Below are positions 23,173 through 32,408 of a stretch of DNA of 64,000 nt, piece after piece. The position numbers were made by a program, and so were the translations under genes. This DNA comes from Gimesia sp. (GTDB lineage Bacteria; Planctomycetota; Planctomycetia; Planctomycetales; Planctomycetaceae). The notes beneath the pieces are model-generated. The model made no database searches. It had not been told where the DNA came from and saw nothing but the letters and a program-made list of their open reading frames with translations. Position 1 is the stretch's first letter, and each line of letters begins with the position of its first letter. The stretch lies in the NCBI RefSeq assembly GCF_040219335.1, contig NZ_JAVJSQ010000019.1, positions 496,001 through 560,000 of the forward strand, in the 5' to 3' direction.

Positions 23173-25875
23173 TTAAGAGCCTGTGTTCTTAGTGATCTCT
23201 TTCACGAGTGAGACCGTTTCCGTTTCTGCCGAATGATTGCGGGCAAAGTCCCGCTTCTGAAAGACATTCAGCATGCGGCGGTTATCAGCTGCTGTTTCCG
23301 CGACAACCCGTTTGATGCCCCAGCGGCAACAGACTTCGAGACAGTAATCGGTCAGTATTGAGCCGAGACCCTGCCCGTGCCATTCGTCGCTGACGAGTAC
23401 CGCATACTCGGCTTCCTGATGGTCGGCGTCGGCAATGAGACGCCCCACTCCGAGGATTCGAGATTCGCCTTCTACTTCGAGTTCCGCCACGATGGCGATC
23501 TCGCGGTCATAGTCGATAAAGCAGAAGCGGGCCGCCATATCGTGTGTTGTTCCATGAAACGAATAACGGAAGCGGGAACGAATTGTTTCGGGCGAGCAGC
23601 TGTTGAGCAGCCCGTGCCACATATCTTCGTCTTCAGGCTTAATTGGTCGGAGCAGCACCTGGGTACCGTCTTTAAGGGTGACAGTTCTGCTGAACTCTTC
23701 GGGATAAGGACGAATCGCCAGATGCGAATAAGGACGACTGGTGCCTGGTTGCGTTTCCAGATCGACAATGATGCGGGCATCGAGGGCGACGACCTGATCA
23801 GGAGAGACCAGCAGCGGATTGACATCCAGTTCGAGGATCTCGGGAAAATCGGCGACGAAGTAAGAGAGACGAATCAGAACTTCGATCAGTCGGTCCATGT
23901 CGACGGGAGCGTGACCCCGATAGCCATTCAACAGGGGCCAGGAACGCAGTGATTCCAAGGCTCTGCGGGCCAGCCGTTCATTGAGGGGCGGCAATTCGAG
24001 GGAACGATCCTGGTAAAGTTCGGCGGTGGTCCCCCCTGCACCGATCAGCAGAACGACGCCGAAGACCGGATCCCGCTTGGCACCGACGATCAGTTCGTGG
24101 CCTTCGGCTTCGGCGTACATCGGTTGTACGGTGACTCCCTGAACGTGCGCTTCGGGCCGCCGTTCTGCGACGCGCTGCATCATCCGCGCGTAAGCTTCGT
24201 GCACTTTCTGATGACTGGCGATCCCAAGTTCTACGCCGCCGACATCGGATTTATGAGTGATATCATCCGAGTAGATTTTGAGCACCACCGGATACCCAAG
24301 TTCATCTGCGCGGGCGGCGGCTTCCTCCGGGGAACAGGCAACGACCGTCTGGCTGACAGGGATGCCGTACGCTTCGAGTAGCTGTTTGGACATGCGTTCC
24401 GAAAGCGTGGATTTTCCCTGCTGGAGGGCGACCTGGGCGAGTTCCTGCAGACGGGCCCGGTCCAGGGTGAGATTCATGGGCACGGCCCGGGGGGTTTCAT
24501 TCAGAAACTGCAGGTTGCGGGCGTAGGTGACCAGATACATGAAAGCCCGCACTGCCTGCTCGGGTGTGGTGTAGGTAGGTATTCCGGCCTGATTCAAACG
24601 CGCGATCCCTTCCTGGACCTTTCCGCCCCCCATCCAGGCAGTGAGCACCGGTTTGGGAGAGGTCCGGGCCGCTGCGATAACGGCTTCGGCGGCACCGGTG
24701 GGATCGGTCATCGCCTGGGGCGAGAGTGCGACCAGCACGCCATCCACCTGGGGATCTTTGAGGACGATCTCGACCGTTCTGCCGAACCGTTCCGGGGTCG
24801 CGTCTCCAATGACATCCAGCGGATTACCGTGCGACCAGGCAACGGGGAGGAATTCGTTGAGTTGTTCAATCGTCTCCTGCGAGATCTCGGCCATGACGCC
24901 TTTGCGTTCCAGCAGAGCATCGGTTGCCATCACGCCGGGACCGCCGGCATTGGTAACGATGGCCAGTCGATCCCCCTTGGGAGGCTTGTGTCGCGCCAGC
25001 AGTTCCGCGCAGTCGAACAGATCATCGAGATCGAAGACGCGGACGATGCCGGCCCGTGCGAAGGCAGCTTCGTATACGGCGTCAACGCCTGCCATCGCGC
25101 CGGTATGCGAAGTCGCTGCTTTCGCGGAAGCGGTGAAGCGGCCTGCTTTATAGGCGATGATCGGTTTTTTCTGGGTAAAGGCACGGGCAGCCGACATGAA
25201 GAGTCGCGCCTGGGTAATGGATTCCACATACAGAATGATGGAACTCGTATGAGGATCGAGGGCGAAATAATCGATCAGGTCGGCCATGCCGACATCCAGC
25301 GTATTGCCGACGGAGACGAAGTGCGAGAAACCAATGCGTTCCTGCAGCGACCAGTCGAGAATGGAGGTGCAAAGCGCCCCGGACTGCGAGATGAAGGCCA
25401 CATTTCCAGCCAGCGGCATGTCGGTGGCGAAGCTGGCATTCAGTTTCGTATAAGGTGCCATGATGCCCAGGCAGTTCGGACCGATAATCCGCATGCCGGA
25501 GTACTGGTGCGCCCGTCTGCGGACTTCGAGTTCCAGTTCTTTCCCTTCGGGTCCGGTCTCCCGGAAACCGGCGGAAAGAATGACAATCCCCCGAATGCCG
25601 GCCTGGCCACACTGGTCGATGAGGTCGGGAATCGTGACTGCGGGGGTACAGATCACCGCCAGGTCGACTTTGCCCGGGAGGTCGGCGACCTGGGTGTAAC
25701 AGGTGTGGTCCCCCAGCCGCTCATGCTTGGGATTGACGGGATAAACGGGTCCCTCGAAACCGCCTGCCAGCAGATTATGAAAGACGGTATGTCCGACACT
25801 CAGCGGTCGTTGACTCGCGCCGATAACGGAAACTGAACGGGGATGAAAGATTTTATCGAGATTGCGAATGGGCAT
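23173..25875 (-). CDS. ADP-forming acyl-CoA synthetase-like protein fused to a GNAT acetyltransferase (Pat-like)
   Basis: A 900-residue protein: CoA-binding domain (about 1-130), succinyl-CoA ligase-like domains (to about 460), ATP-grasp domain (about 480-700) and C-terminal GNAT domain (about 735-895, with a GQGLGSIL acetyl-CoA loop). His257 in SHTGAMAG matches the phosphohistidine of ADP-forming synthetases. Enterobacterial Pat/YfiQ has the same architecture but a degenerate synthetase part and acetylates lysines of acetyl-CoA synthetase. Because His257 is kept here, the synthetase half may be active. It is 36 bp downstream of a histone-deacetylase-family gene on the same strand, so the two probably form a reversible acetylation operon. 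Confidence 0.85.
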   Translation of the reverse strand: MPIRNLDKIFHPRSVSVIGASQRPLSVGHTVFHNLLAGGFEGPVYPVNPKHERLGDHTCYTQVADLPGKVDLAVICTPAVTIPDLIDQCGQAGIRGIVILSAGFRETGPEGKELELEVRRRAHQYSGMRIIGPNCLGIMAPYTKLNASFATDMPLAGNVAFISQSGALCTSILDWSLQERIGFSHFVSVGNTLDVGMADLIDYFALDPHTSSIILYVESITQARLFMSAARAFTQKKPIIAYKAGRFTASAKAATSHTGAMAGVDAVYEAAFARAGIVRVFDLDDLFDCAELLARHKPPKGDRLAIVTNAGGPGVMATDALLERKGVMAEISQETIEQLNEFLPVAWSHGNPLDVIGDATPERFGRTVEIVLKDPQVDGVLVALSPQAMTDPTGAAEAVIAAARTSPKPVLTAWMGGGKVQEGIARLNQAGIPTYTTPEQAVRAFMYLVTYARNLQFLNETPRAVPMNLTLDRARLQELAQVALQQGKSTLSERMSKQLLEAYGIPVSQTVVACSPEEAAARADELGYPVVLKIYSDDITHKSDVGGVELGIASHQKVHEAYARMMQRVAERRPEAHVQGVTVQPMYAEAEGHELIVGAKRDPVFGVVLLIGAGGTTAELYQDRSLELPPLNERLARRALESLRSWPLLNGYRGHAPVDMDRLIEVLIRLSYFVADFPEILELDVNPLLVSPDQVVALDARIIVDLETQPGTSRPYSHLAIRPYPEEFSRTVTLKDGTQVLLRPIKPEDEDMWHGLLNSCSPETIRSRFRYSFHGTTHDMAARFCFIDYDREIAIVAELEVEGESRILGVGRLIADADHQEAEYAVLVSDEWHGQGLGSILTDYCLEVCCRWGIKRVVAETAADNRRMLNVFQKRDFARNHSAETETVSLVKEITKNTGS

Positions 25876-25911
25876 GGTTGGGCCTTTGTCGTGCTCCTTT
25901 TGACTGCGGCT

Positions 25912-26844
25912 TCAGTTTGAGACCAGCTCCAGAAGATGATGTTCAATACACTCTGCCAGTGCCTGGGGATTGTAGCCCCCTTCGAGCAGGCTGACGACAC
26001 GCTGTTCTGCATGAACGTCGGCCAGATCGAGCACCACCCGGGTCAGTCGCGCGAAGTCTTCGCTTTCCAGCCCCAGTGATCCCACCGGGTCATCCTTGTG
26101 TGCATCGAATCCCGCACTGATCAGAATTAACTGAGGTCTGATTTTTTCAGCCAGCTGTTCTGCGGCAGCGGTGAACTGGCTGAGATATTCTTCGCGCGAG
26201 ATACCATATTCTAACGGAAGGTTGACGGTCGTTCCAAGTCCGGCTCCCGCGCCGGTTTCGTCTGCAAAGCCTGACTTCACACAGAACGAAGACCGATGCA
26301 CGGACAGGAAACCGACCTGCCCGTCTTCCCAGAAGAGTTCCTGGGTGCCATCGCCGTGATGCACGTCCCAGTCGATGATCATGACCCGTTCCAGTCCGAA
26401 CTCGTCGATGGCCAGCCGCGCCGCGATGGCCACGTTATTAAAGAGGCAAAACCCCATAGCCTGCTCGCGTGATGCGTGATGTCCGGGGGGACGAATCAGA
26501 CAGAAAGCCCGGTCGGAGTGTCCCTTGAGCACCTGCTCGACGGCATCGCAGGCGGCACCAGCGGCCATGCGGGCGACCTCCCAGGATGCGGGGCAGACGG
26601 TGGTATCGGGGCTGATAAAACCGCCCCCCTGTTCACAGAAATTTCGCACATACTTCACATAGTGATCCGAGTGTACGCGTTCGAGTCGTGCCTCACTGAC
26701 CTCGCTGAAGGATCGCTGACGACAATGTGCGTGAAGTGCAACCTGAGTCGCCCGGCGGACAGCAGGCACGATCCGCGCCGGATTTTCCGGGAGACCGCCT
26801 GTTTCATGTTTGAGAAAGATGGGATCCGAATAGAGTAGTGCCAT
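25912..26844 (-). CDS. Histone deacetylase/AcuC-family protein deacetylase
   Basis: A 310-residue zinc deacetylase-fold protein. The motifs are complete: RPPGHHA, DWDVHHGDGTQ (metal Asp and His), SAGFDAHKDDP and LEGGYN. Bacterial members remove acetyl groups from proteins (AcuC) or from small acyl amines. The downstream partner is a GNAT fusion, so protein-lysine deacetylation is the most economical role. There is no signal peptide, so it is cytoplasmic. The start at 26844 gives a normal family N-terminus. Confidence 0.88.
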   Translation of the reverse strand: MALLYSDPIFLKHETGGLPENPARIVPAVRRATQVALHAHCRQRSFSEVSEARLERVHSDHYVKYVRNFCEQGGGFISPDTTVCPASWEVARMAAGAACDAVEQVLKGHSDRAFCLIRPPGHHASREQAMGFCLFNNVAIAARLAIDEFGLERVMIIDWDVHHGDGTQELFWEDGQVGFLSVHRSSFCVKSGFADETGAGAGLGTTVNLPLEYGISREEYLSQFTAAAEQLAEKIRPQLILISAGFDAHKDDPVGSLGLESEDFARLTRVVLDLADVHAEQRVVSLLEGGYNPQALAECIEHHLLELVSN

Positions 26845-27000
26845 GTTTTGTTCCGCAGGTTAACGCTCCGCGGCGCCAGTCGCGTCGCTGTTGATAAAGA
26901 AAGCATACACGATTCGATGAGTGGACGGAATCGACTGAGGACCGGTCCTGTCCGGAGACTTAAGATTCTTTCTAAAGTCCTCGTTTCTGCCGGTGTGGAT

Positions 27001-27009
27001 TGGTAGAAT
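27001..27009 (+). promoter_or_regulatory. Extended -10 element before the sulfatase gene
   Basis: TGGTAGAAT combines the TGn extension with -10 TAGAAT (27004-27009), about 60 nt before the start codon. No good -35 is visible. Confidence 0.4.
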
Positions 27010-27067
27010 TGAGGACTCATCACGTCGAAGCTGGCCTGTTGTCTTGTGCTCACTGGAAAGGTCTCCC

Positions 27068-29041
27068 ATGGTTCGTTTTCTGTCCGTGCTGTTGTTGCTG
27101 GTCGTAACTGGCCTGCCCTCTGTGTCTGCTGCTGAGCAGCGTCCGAATGTCGTGCTGTTCCTGGTGGATGACATGGGCTGGATGGACAGCGAGCCTTATG
27201 GTTCTAAGTTCTATGAAACGCCAAACATGACGCGACTGTCTCAGCAGTCAATGCGGTTTACGAATGCCTACGCGGTTCCCCTTTGTTCGCCGACGCGGGC
27301 GTCAATTCTAACGGGACAGTATTCGTCCCGGCACGGGATCACCAGTGCCAGCGGCCATCAGCCGCCGCGTCCTGCCGATTTTGAATATCTACCCAAGACG
27401 GCGAAGCCGAATCAGAAGCTACGGATGCCGATCAGCAAGAATTACCTCGATCTGGAACAATATACGCTGGCAGAGGCGCTGCGGGACGCCGGTTATCGGA
27501 CGGGGCACTTCGGAAAATGGCATCTGGGGCTCACGGCGGCGCACCGCCCGGACAAACAGGGATTTGAAACCGTCTGGCATTGTGCTCCTGATCCGGGGCC
27601 GCCCAGCTATTTTTCGCCGTATGGTGTATTCCCGGATGGTAAGCCCACGGGTCGACATCATGTGGGGAATATTACCGACGGGCCCGAGGGGGAACACATA
27701 ACCGACCGACTGACTGATGAAGCGCTGAAGTTCATCGACGCCCACCAGGATGAGCCGTTCTATTTGAATCTCTGGCATTACTCGGTACATGGGCCGTGGC
27801 AGCATAAAGAAGCCTATACGGCTGAGTTCGCGAAAAAGAAAGATCCACGCGGTGAGCAGAAGAATCCGGTGATGGCTTCGATGCTGCGTAACGTGGATGA
27901 GAGTCTGGGACGGATTCTGGACAAGCTGGACCAGCTCAAGCTGTCTGAGAACACTCTGCTCATCTTCTATTCGGATAATGGCGGAAACGCGCACAGCTGG
28001 AGCAGCGAAGATCCCAAGATTCAGAAGATCAATGAAAAGCACCCCAAGTATGCAACGATCAAGAGCTATCGCAAGTGGGCGGGTGGTGAACCGCCGACGA
28101 ATAACGCCCCTCTGCGGGAAGGGAAAGGCCGGATCTATGAAGGGGGACAGCGGGTGCCCCTGATGGTCCGCTGGCCGGGGCACATTCAACCGGGGAGTAC
28201 CAGCGACGCAATTGTCGGACCGATCGACGTGTACCCCACGATTCTGGATGCCGTGAAAGTGAAACGGAATCCTGAGCAGATCATCGATGGCGAGTCGATC
28301 CTGCCCGTACTGGAGCAGACGGGCGAGATGCAGCGGACCGCCTGGTTCACCTGGTTTCCACATCTGATCCCAGCGGTGTCGGTCCGCCAGGGAGACTGGA
28401 AGCTGATCCGCCGGTTTGAGCCCCACCCGAAATATCCCGAAGTCCGCGAACTATATAATCTGAAAGCGGACATCGGTGAGACACAGAATCTGGCGGCGAC
28501 GCATCCCGAGAAAGTCAAAGCACTCGATGCACTGATTGATGAGTTCGTCAAAGAGACCGGCGCGCTGTATCCACAGCCCAACCCGTCTTACAACCCCCGT
28601 TCCCGGGAAGGGGCTCCTCAGCGAGGTCCCCTGCACGGGCTGGTTCCGAAGTTTTCCAAACTGACACTGGTCGATGGGGGCGCCCGGTTGGTAGCCGACG
28701 GCCGGTCTCCGTTCCTGGGAACAGCCCAGGTCAAACATCGTGGACCGGTGACACTCAAGTTACGTGTTAAAAGTCCGCAAGGTGGGACTGGAAAGGTCGT
28801 CTGGAAGACAGCTGCGCAGGAGGGCTTCCCAAAGTCAGGTCAAACCGTGGAATTCGCATGCAAGGCCAGTCCGAACTGGCAGGAAGTGGAAGTCACGCTG
28901 CCTGTGGAAGGCATGAGTGGCATTTTTCGTTTGTACCTGCCGGTCTCTGAGGGAGCTCTGGTGATTGGACTGATAGAATTTCGTTCGGCAAAGACAAACC
29001 GCCCGGTGCGTGTGTGGGATTTCAGTAAGGGCAACGGTTGA
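27068..29041 (+). CDS. Exported arylsulfatase-type sulfatase
   Basis: A 657-residue sulfatase with a signal peptide ending near SVSAAEQ. The formylglycine motif CSPTRASILTG places the modified Cys at residue 73. Metal-binding VVLFLVDDMGW and the catalytic-region GKWHLG are present, and a C-terminal beta-rich extension (about 555-657) lies beyond the usual sulfatase fold. Planctomycetes use many such enzymes to desulfate algal or other sulfated polysaccharides; the exact substrate cannot be read from sequence. The ATG at 27068 has GGAAAGG upstream and gives a clean signal peptide, so the longer frame from 26993 is rejected. Confidence 0.88.
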   Translation: MVRFLSVLLLLVVTGLPSVSAAEQRPNVVLFLVDDMGWMDSEPYGSKFYETPNMTRLSQQSMRFTNAYAVPLCSPTRASILTGQYSSRHGITSASGHQPPRPADFEYLPKTAKPNQKLRMPISKNYLDLEQYTLAEALRDAGYRTGHFGKWHLGLTAAHRPDKQGFETVWHCAPDPGPPSYFSPYGVFPDGKPTGRHHVGNITDGPEGEHITDRLTDEALKFIDAHQDEPFYLNLWHYSVHGPWQHKEAYTAEFAKKKDPRGEQKNPVMASMLRNVDESLGRILDKLDQLKLSENTLLIFYSDNGGNAHSWSSEDPKIQKINEKHPKYATIKSYRKWAGGEPPTNNAPLREGKGRIYEGGQRVPLMVRWPGHIQPGSTSDAIVGPIDVYPTILDAVKVKRNPEQIIDGESILPVLEQTGEMQRTAWFTWFPHLIPAVSVRQGDWKLIRRFEPHPKYPEVRELYNLKADIGETQNLAATHPEKVKALDALIDEFVKETGALYPQPNPSYNPRSREGAPQRGPLHGLVPKFSKLTLVDGGARLVADGRSPFLGTAQVKHRGPVTLKLRVKSPQGGTGKVVWKTAAQEGFPKSGQTVEFACKASPNWQEVEVTLPVEGMSGIFRLYLPVSEGALVIGLIEFRSAKTNRPVRVWDFSKGNG

Positions 29042-29092
29042 ACGGAATCCGGCCAGGTATAACGGCCAGATCCAGCGATACAGAAGCCATTC

Positions 29093-29461
29093 TCAGTGGT
29101 TCACAATCAGAGGCCGCATGCGCTGGAAGAGGGCTTCGAATGCTGCCTGGTCTGGTGTGGCGAAGGGACAGAGTCGGGTGGTGTTGCGCAGGATTTCGAA
29201 GACATCTGCTACAAGTTCCTCATCACCGCCGCGCAGAGTGCAGCCGGCCAGTACCTGAAAGTAGCCGTCACTGTTTTCGATTTCCTCAAAATACTGCGCG
29301 GGCCGGTCGTCGGTAATGATGACCAGGATCGACTCATGAATCGGATGCTCTAACTTCACCGCCTGAAATGCTTCCAGTAAAGGCAGGAAGTCAGGGCGAA
29401 TCCGTCTCATCGCTTTTGAAAATGCCCGATTGCGGGCAGCACTACTGAATCTAAGCTGCAT
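29093..29461 (-). CDS. Hypothetical protein
   Basis: A 122-residue protein I do not recognise. It is soluble, mixed alpha/beta in appearance, with a central LVIITDD strand and an acidic middle. The ATG at 29461 has AAGGA at good spacing, whereas the longer start at 29485 has none. It is convergent with the sulfatase gene and 76 bp upstream of the methyltransferase-family gene on the same strand. Confidence 0.55.
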   Translation of the reverse strand: MQLRFSSAARNRAFSKAMRRIRPDFLPLLEAFQAVKLEHPIHESILVIITDDRPAQYFEEIENSDGYFQVLAGCTLRGGDEELVADVFEILRNTTRLCPFATPDQAAFEALFQRMRPLIVNH

Positions 29462-29537
29462 GGCCAGTCCTTGAAATGGCTTCATACAAATTACGTCTCC
29501 TGTGATGTAAGCGTGCGAAGATCCTGCTTCGAACTGA

Positions 29538-30278
29538 TTAACGGCCCTTTTCGGCCAGACAGCGGGTGCACTTATGGAGCAGGCGAACTGCCAGGAACGT
29601 CATACCCGTTAATGCTAACAGCCAGGGCCAGAAAGATTCCAGTGCAACCTGCCCTTCGACGTGCCAGTGCTCCAGCAGTTCGAGGGTGACAAAGACGAGC
29701 ATCGCTCCCACAAAGGTCAGATACTCGCGGCGGATCATCGTACGGACCGAGAACCGGAGTTCCGGCTTCTTCCATTTGTGGAGCTGGGGAATGAAGGCCG
29801 GCGTCTGCGCGGCCCAGGTGCGGAATACATCGCCGAATTTTTCACGCAGGAAGGATTCTTCGGTCATCATGATCCGTTCGTAATACAGCCAGAAGGCCAT
29901 ACAGAACACGGCGATCAGCCAGCCATCGTGGTAAAACATGGCCCAGCCAAGGGCGACCAGAAAGTTCCCCAGGTAGAGGGGATGTCGGCAGACGGAATAA
30001 ATGCCCGTGGTATTCAGACTGTCGGCCACCTGTTTCTTTGTGTTACGTCCGGACGTTCCGCCGGGGACAAAACCGGCCACCAGCACGCGGACTGTCAGTC
30101 CCAGCAGTGTGACTGCGATGCAGAAGAGTTCCCAGAATTCCTGAACGTCGTGCCTGCCCCAGGGGCGTTCGAAGTTGGACGCCGCGAAGATCAGCGGGAG
30201 CAGCAGAACTGCGGGCAGGTAGCTCCGCCAGCGAAACAGCCATTGCCCACTCGTCTCAAAATGATTCTTAAGTTCCAT
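29538..30278 (-). CDS. Isoprenylcysteine carboxyl methyltransferase (ICMT/PEMT)-family membrane protein
   Basis: A 246-residue polytopic membrane protein. The family core is clear: GIYSVCRHPLYLGNFLVALG followed by a YYERIMMTEESFLREKFG block, the SAM-binding C-terminal signature of ICMT/PEMT-type methyltransferases. Two extra helices follow at the C-terminus (about 185-235). Bacterial members methylate lipids or small molecules; the substrate here is unknown. Its promoter carries a dyad between -35 and -10 (30378-30406), so it may be repressed. Confidence 0.78.
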   Translation of the reverse strand: MELKNHFETSGQWLFRWRSYLPAVLLLPLIFAASNFERPWGRHDVQEFWELFCIAVTLLGLTVRVLVAGFVPGGTSGRNTKKQVADSLNTTGIYSVCRHPLYLGNFLVALGWAMFYHDGWLIAVFCMAFWLYYERIMMTEESFLREKFGDVFRTWAAQTPAFIPQLHKWKKPELRFSVRTMIRREYLTFVGAMLVFVTLELLEHWHVEGQVALESFWPWLLALTGMTFLAVRLLHKCTRCLAEKGR

Positions 30279-30377
30279 GATCGTATTCCTGCTCCGTGAT
30301 GTGTCTGGTTTCGTTTTTTGACGTGATAGAGGCTGCCTGCCGGGAACTCCGAAGGCTTTAGTAGTTCACTGCGGCGT

Positions 30378-30406
30378 TTTTTACTAAGACTCTAGTATTT
30401 AGTCAA
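30378..30406 (-). promoter_or_regulatory. Promoter with internal dyad before the ICMT-family gene
   Basis: On the minus strand -35 TTGACT (30406-30401) and a weak -10 TAAAAA (30383-30378) are 17 nt apart. TACTA (30382-30386) and TAGTA (30393-30397) form a dyad in the spacer, resembling the TACTA-type half-sites used by BlaI/MecI repressors. Regulator identity is inference. Confidence 0.4.
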
Positions 30407-30537
30407 GAGGTGATCTGGAAAAGAATTAGACGTACTTTTGCGGCCGGCAACCGTGGGATTTTTTGTAAAGAGATATCGAACACAGCCAACATTTTGATTT
30501 CGGCTCAATCAGCCTGAGATAGCCGCGAAATGCTCGA

Positions 30538-30900
30538 TCAACAATGGATACGAATCACAACCAGAATGTGGTTTTCCTGCGAGTCCAGCAGTTCGTGCCA
30601 GCCGACGCGTTCCGGTTTCTGTCTGGAGGCGGTGTAGAGATCATGAAACTGCCTGTCGGGAGTGATCACCCCTGCCGCCAAATCGGGGTCCGGGAATTCT
30701 GAGGGATAGTAAACGCAATCCCGCCAGGAATGAACTTCTTCCCTCATCTGTGGATTCCAGTAGTACCAGAAATCCCAATAGTGCCAGCCCCCCTGCTGTT
30801 CCGTATCTTCCTGACGGCGCCAGGGTTCCGGTAGAGACTCAAGCATGAGGTTTATCTCCGGCGTGTCTTCCGGAATCACTAAATAAATCGTGGCTTGCAT
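30538..30900 (-). CDS. Hypothetical small protein of an immunity-like gene cluster
   Basis: A 120-residue acidic soluble protein with a Trp/Tyr-rich centre (GGWHYWDFWYYW) and a HELLD segment near the C-terminus. I do not recognise a family. The ATG at 30900 starts a natural N-terminus (MQATIYLVIPED); the longer frame overlaps the neighbouring gene and is probably not used. It is 46 bp downstream of the DUF5958-like gene in the same direction. Size, acidity and company resemble immunity proteins of polymorphic toxins, but no toxin is present. Confidence 0.55.
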   Translation of the reverse strand: MQATIYLVIPEDTPEINLMLESLPEPWRRQEDTEQQGGWHYWDFWYYWNPQMREEVHSWRDCVYYPSEFPDPDLAAGVITPDRQFHDLYTASRQKPERVGWHELLDSQENHILVVIRIHC

Positions 30901-30946
30901 TTCAATTGACCTACCGGGTCCTCTTCCCCCGTTCGAGTTGGCTTCC

Positions 30947-31375
30947 TTAGGGTGGTTTTCTGATCGACTGTAAGACCTCTTCACTGGAGAGATCCTGGTG
31001 CCACCAGTGCCGACACTGCGCATAACAGAATACCCGGCGACGCTGATCCGCAATTTTGAATAAAGCGATCATCAAACGAAAGAGCTTCAGATACTCGTTT
31101 GATGGAAGCTGAAGTGCCTTCGCGCTGGCTTCCCGCAGTTTACTACGCTGTAACATGACACAAGGTGTATAAATCGATTTCAGGCCAGCATGTTCAATGG
31201 CTGGTAAGACGTCTGCTGTTGTAGGTCCCGCCTGCTGGCAGATAAAATTCAACAGATAGAGAACGGACTTTTGCTCTGCCGCCTCCAGAGCAGCGAACCA
31301 CGCCTGGCCCTCGGCGTCAGGAATGACTCCCTGGCGTATCTGGTTGAGCTTGATTTCATTCTCGCGCGTGCTCAT
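30947..31375 (-). CDS. DUF5958-like protein
   Basis: A 142-residue protein resembling DUF5958: an N-terminal INQIxQG-like segment (LNQIRQGVIPD), a central GLKSIYTPCVML motif with a conserved Cys, and a C-terminal LFRLMIALFKIADQRRR helix. This family is found scattered among small immunity-like genes in diverse bacteria; its function has not been established to my knowledge. It is cytoplasmic, without signal or membrane segments. A weak promoter is at 31459-31487. Confidence 0.65.
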   Translation of the reverse strand: MSTRENEIKLNQIRQGVIPDAEGQAWFAALEAAEQKSVLYLLNFICQQAGPTTADVLPAIEHAGLKSIYTPCVMLQRSKLREASAKALQLPSNEYLKLFRLMIALFKIADQRRRVFCYAQCRHWWHQDLSSEEVLQSIRKPP

Positions 31376-31458
31376 AACTGCTCTGTGTTGTACTTCACGA
31401 TAATTCGAGTTTCATTCACTTTCAGCTTGTTTCGATTCGTTCTCTATCTCCCAAAATG

Positions 31459-31487
31459 ATTACATCCGACTCACCAACTATCTACAA
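31459..31487 (-). promoter_or_regulatory. Possible promoter of the DUF5958-like gene
   Basis: -35-like TTGTAG (31487-31482) and -10-like TGTAAT (31464-31459) with a 17-nt spacer on the minus strand, about 90 nt before the start. Confidence 0.3.
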
Positions 31488-31546
31488 CTCTACCACCGTT
31501 ATTCTTACTCAGTTCCAACATACCATCATGGGTCGATGGGTGACAC

Positions 31547-31882
31547 CTAATCGCAGAAAACCATGATTCCTGCTCCCTGATTCAAAGCATCGCGGAACAT
31601 CCGCTCCAGCGCAAAGACAGGCAAGCTGCTATTAAAGTTCGGAATCTCGAATCCTGGTACAAGAGCGGGAAGTGATTCCTGGATCAGTTTCAAAGTACGT
31701 TCTACCTCAAAAGTATCGAGGTGCGAATCTTCGAAGAAGGGCAGACTGATCCCCTGCTCTTCTAAAATCGTCCACAGCGCAGCAAGTGACTTCCATTCCT
31801 GGAGAGACAGAGCCCCCAGTGCCGTTTCCTCCGGAAATTCCGACGGTTCGTCTGCATCAGCAATCAGGTAAAAATCCAGCAT
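31547..31882 (-). CDS. Hypothetical acidic protein
   Basis: A 111-residue soluble, strongly acidic protein starting MLDFYLIADAD. I do not recognise a family. A longer frame to 31960 exists, but that upstream part overlaps a separate gene fragment and the MLDFYLI start looks natural. It is one of several short same-strand genes at 30.5-32.6 kb; an immunity-type role is only suggested by size and neighbourhood. Confidence 0.5.
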   Translation of the reverse strand: MLDFYLIADADEPSEFPEETALGALSLQEWKSLAALWTILEEQGISLPFFEDSHLDTFEVERTLKLIQESLPALVPGFEIPNFNSSLPVFALERMFRDALNQGAGIMVFCD

Positions 31883-31931
31883 TATAAACGCTCCTGCCTG
31901 TAATCGTTTCCCCCCGAACTCATCCATTGCA

Positions 31932-32057
31932 CTAATCGCGTTGATCATCCAGTAAATCAATTATGGTTTCGATGATGTTCCGTTGCCCGGTATCCCAGCA
32001 GTCCGCAGCGGTATTACCCCACGGATCTTTCCAGGCAGGGTCAATCAACTCATAGAA
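31932..32057 (-). pseudogene. Truncated 3' end of an unidentified gene
   Basis: After a TAA at 32060-32058 a frame reads YELIDPAWKDPWGN, then CWDTGQRNIIETIIDLLDD and a TAG at 31934-31932. The composition is protein-like (aromatic and acidic, amphipathic end), but there is no proper start and only 41 codons. It looks like the C-terminal remnant of a deleted gene between two small hypothetical genes. Confidence 0.4.
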
Positions 32058-32098
32058 TTAGTAAGTTGCCGCTTCCCACTTGAGCCAGAACCAGAAGA

Positions 32099-32392
32099 TC
32101 AGTACTCTTCTGACAACCACTCCTGGTATCCGGATTGATTCAGAATCTCACGCAGCCTGTGTGCTGTGTTATCTGATGCCAGATCGACGGACATTGCCCG
32201 ATCGACCAGGGGAAGAAAATCAACGGCCGGCCGGTTCTGCCATTCCGCTGCGACTTGAGTTATCGTTCGAATTGACATCTCGCCTTCCTGATACAACAGG
32301 GCAAACAATGAGACCAGATCGCCTTCGTCAATCCCGTTGGGGAAAGCGCGTTTCAGTAAACGATACGTCGAATCTAATTCTGGTGGCAACAT
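32099..32392 (-). CDS. Hypothetical protein, weakly DUF3349-like
   Basis: A 97-residue acidic, helical protein with segments FPNGIDEGDLVSLFALLYQ and a C-terminal LREILNQSGYQEWL. The first segment resembles DUF3349 proteins, small alpha-helical proteins known mainly from actinobacteria; the similarity is weak. It follows two very short overlapping frames on the same strand. Confidence 0.5.
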   Translation of the reverse strand: MLPPELDSTYRLLKRAFPNGIDEGDLVSLFALLYQEGEMSIRTITQVAAEWQNRPAVDFLPLVDRAMSVDLASDNTAHRLREILNQSGYQEWLSEEY

Positions 32393-32408
32393 TATGATAC
32401 GACCTGTT

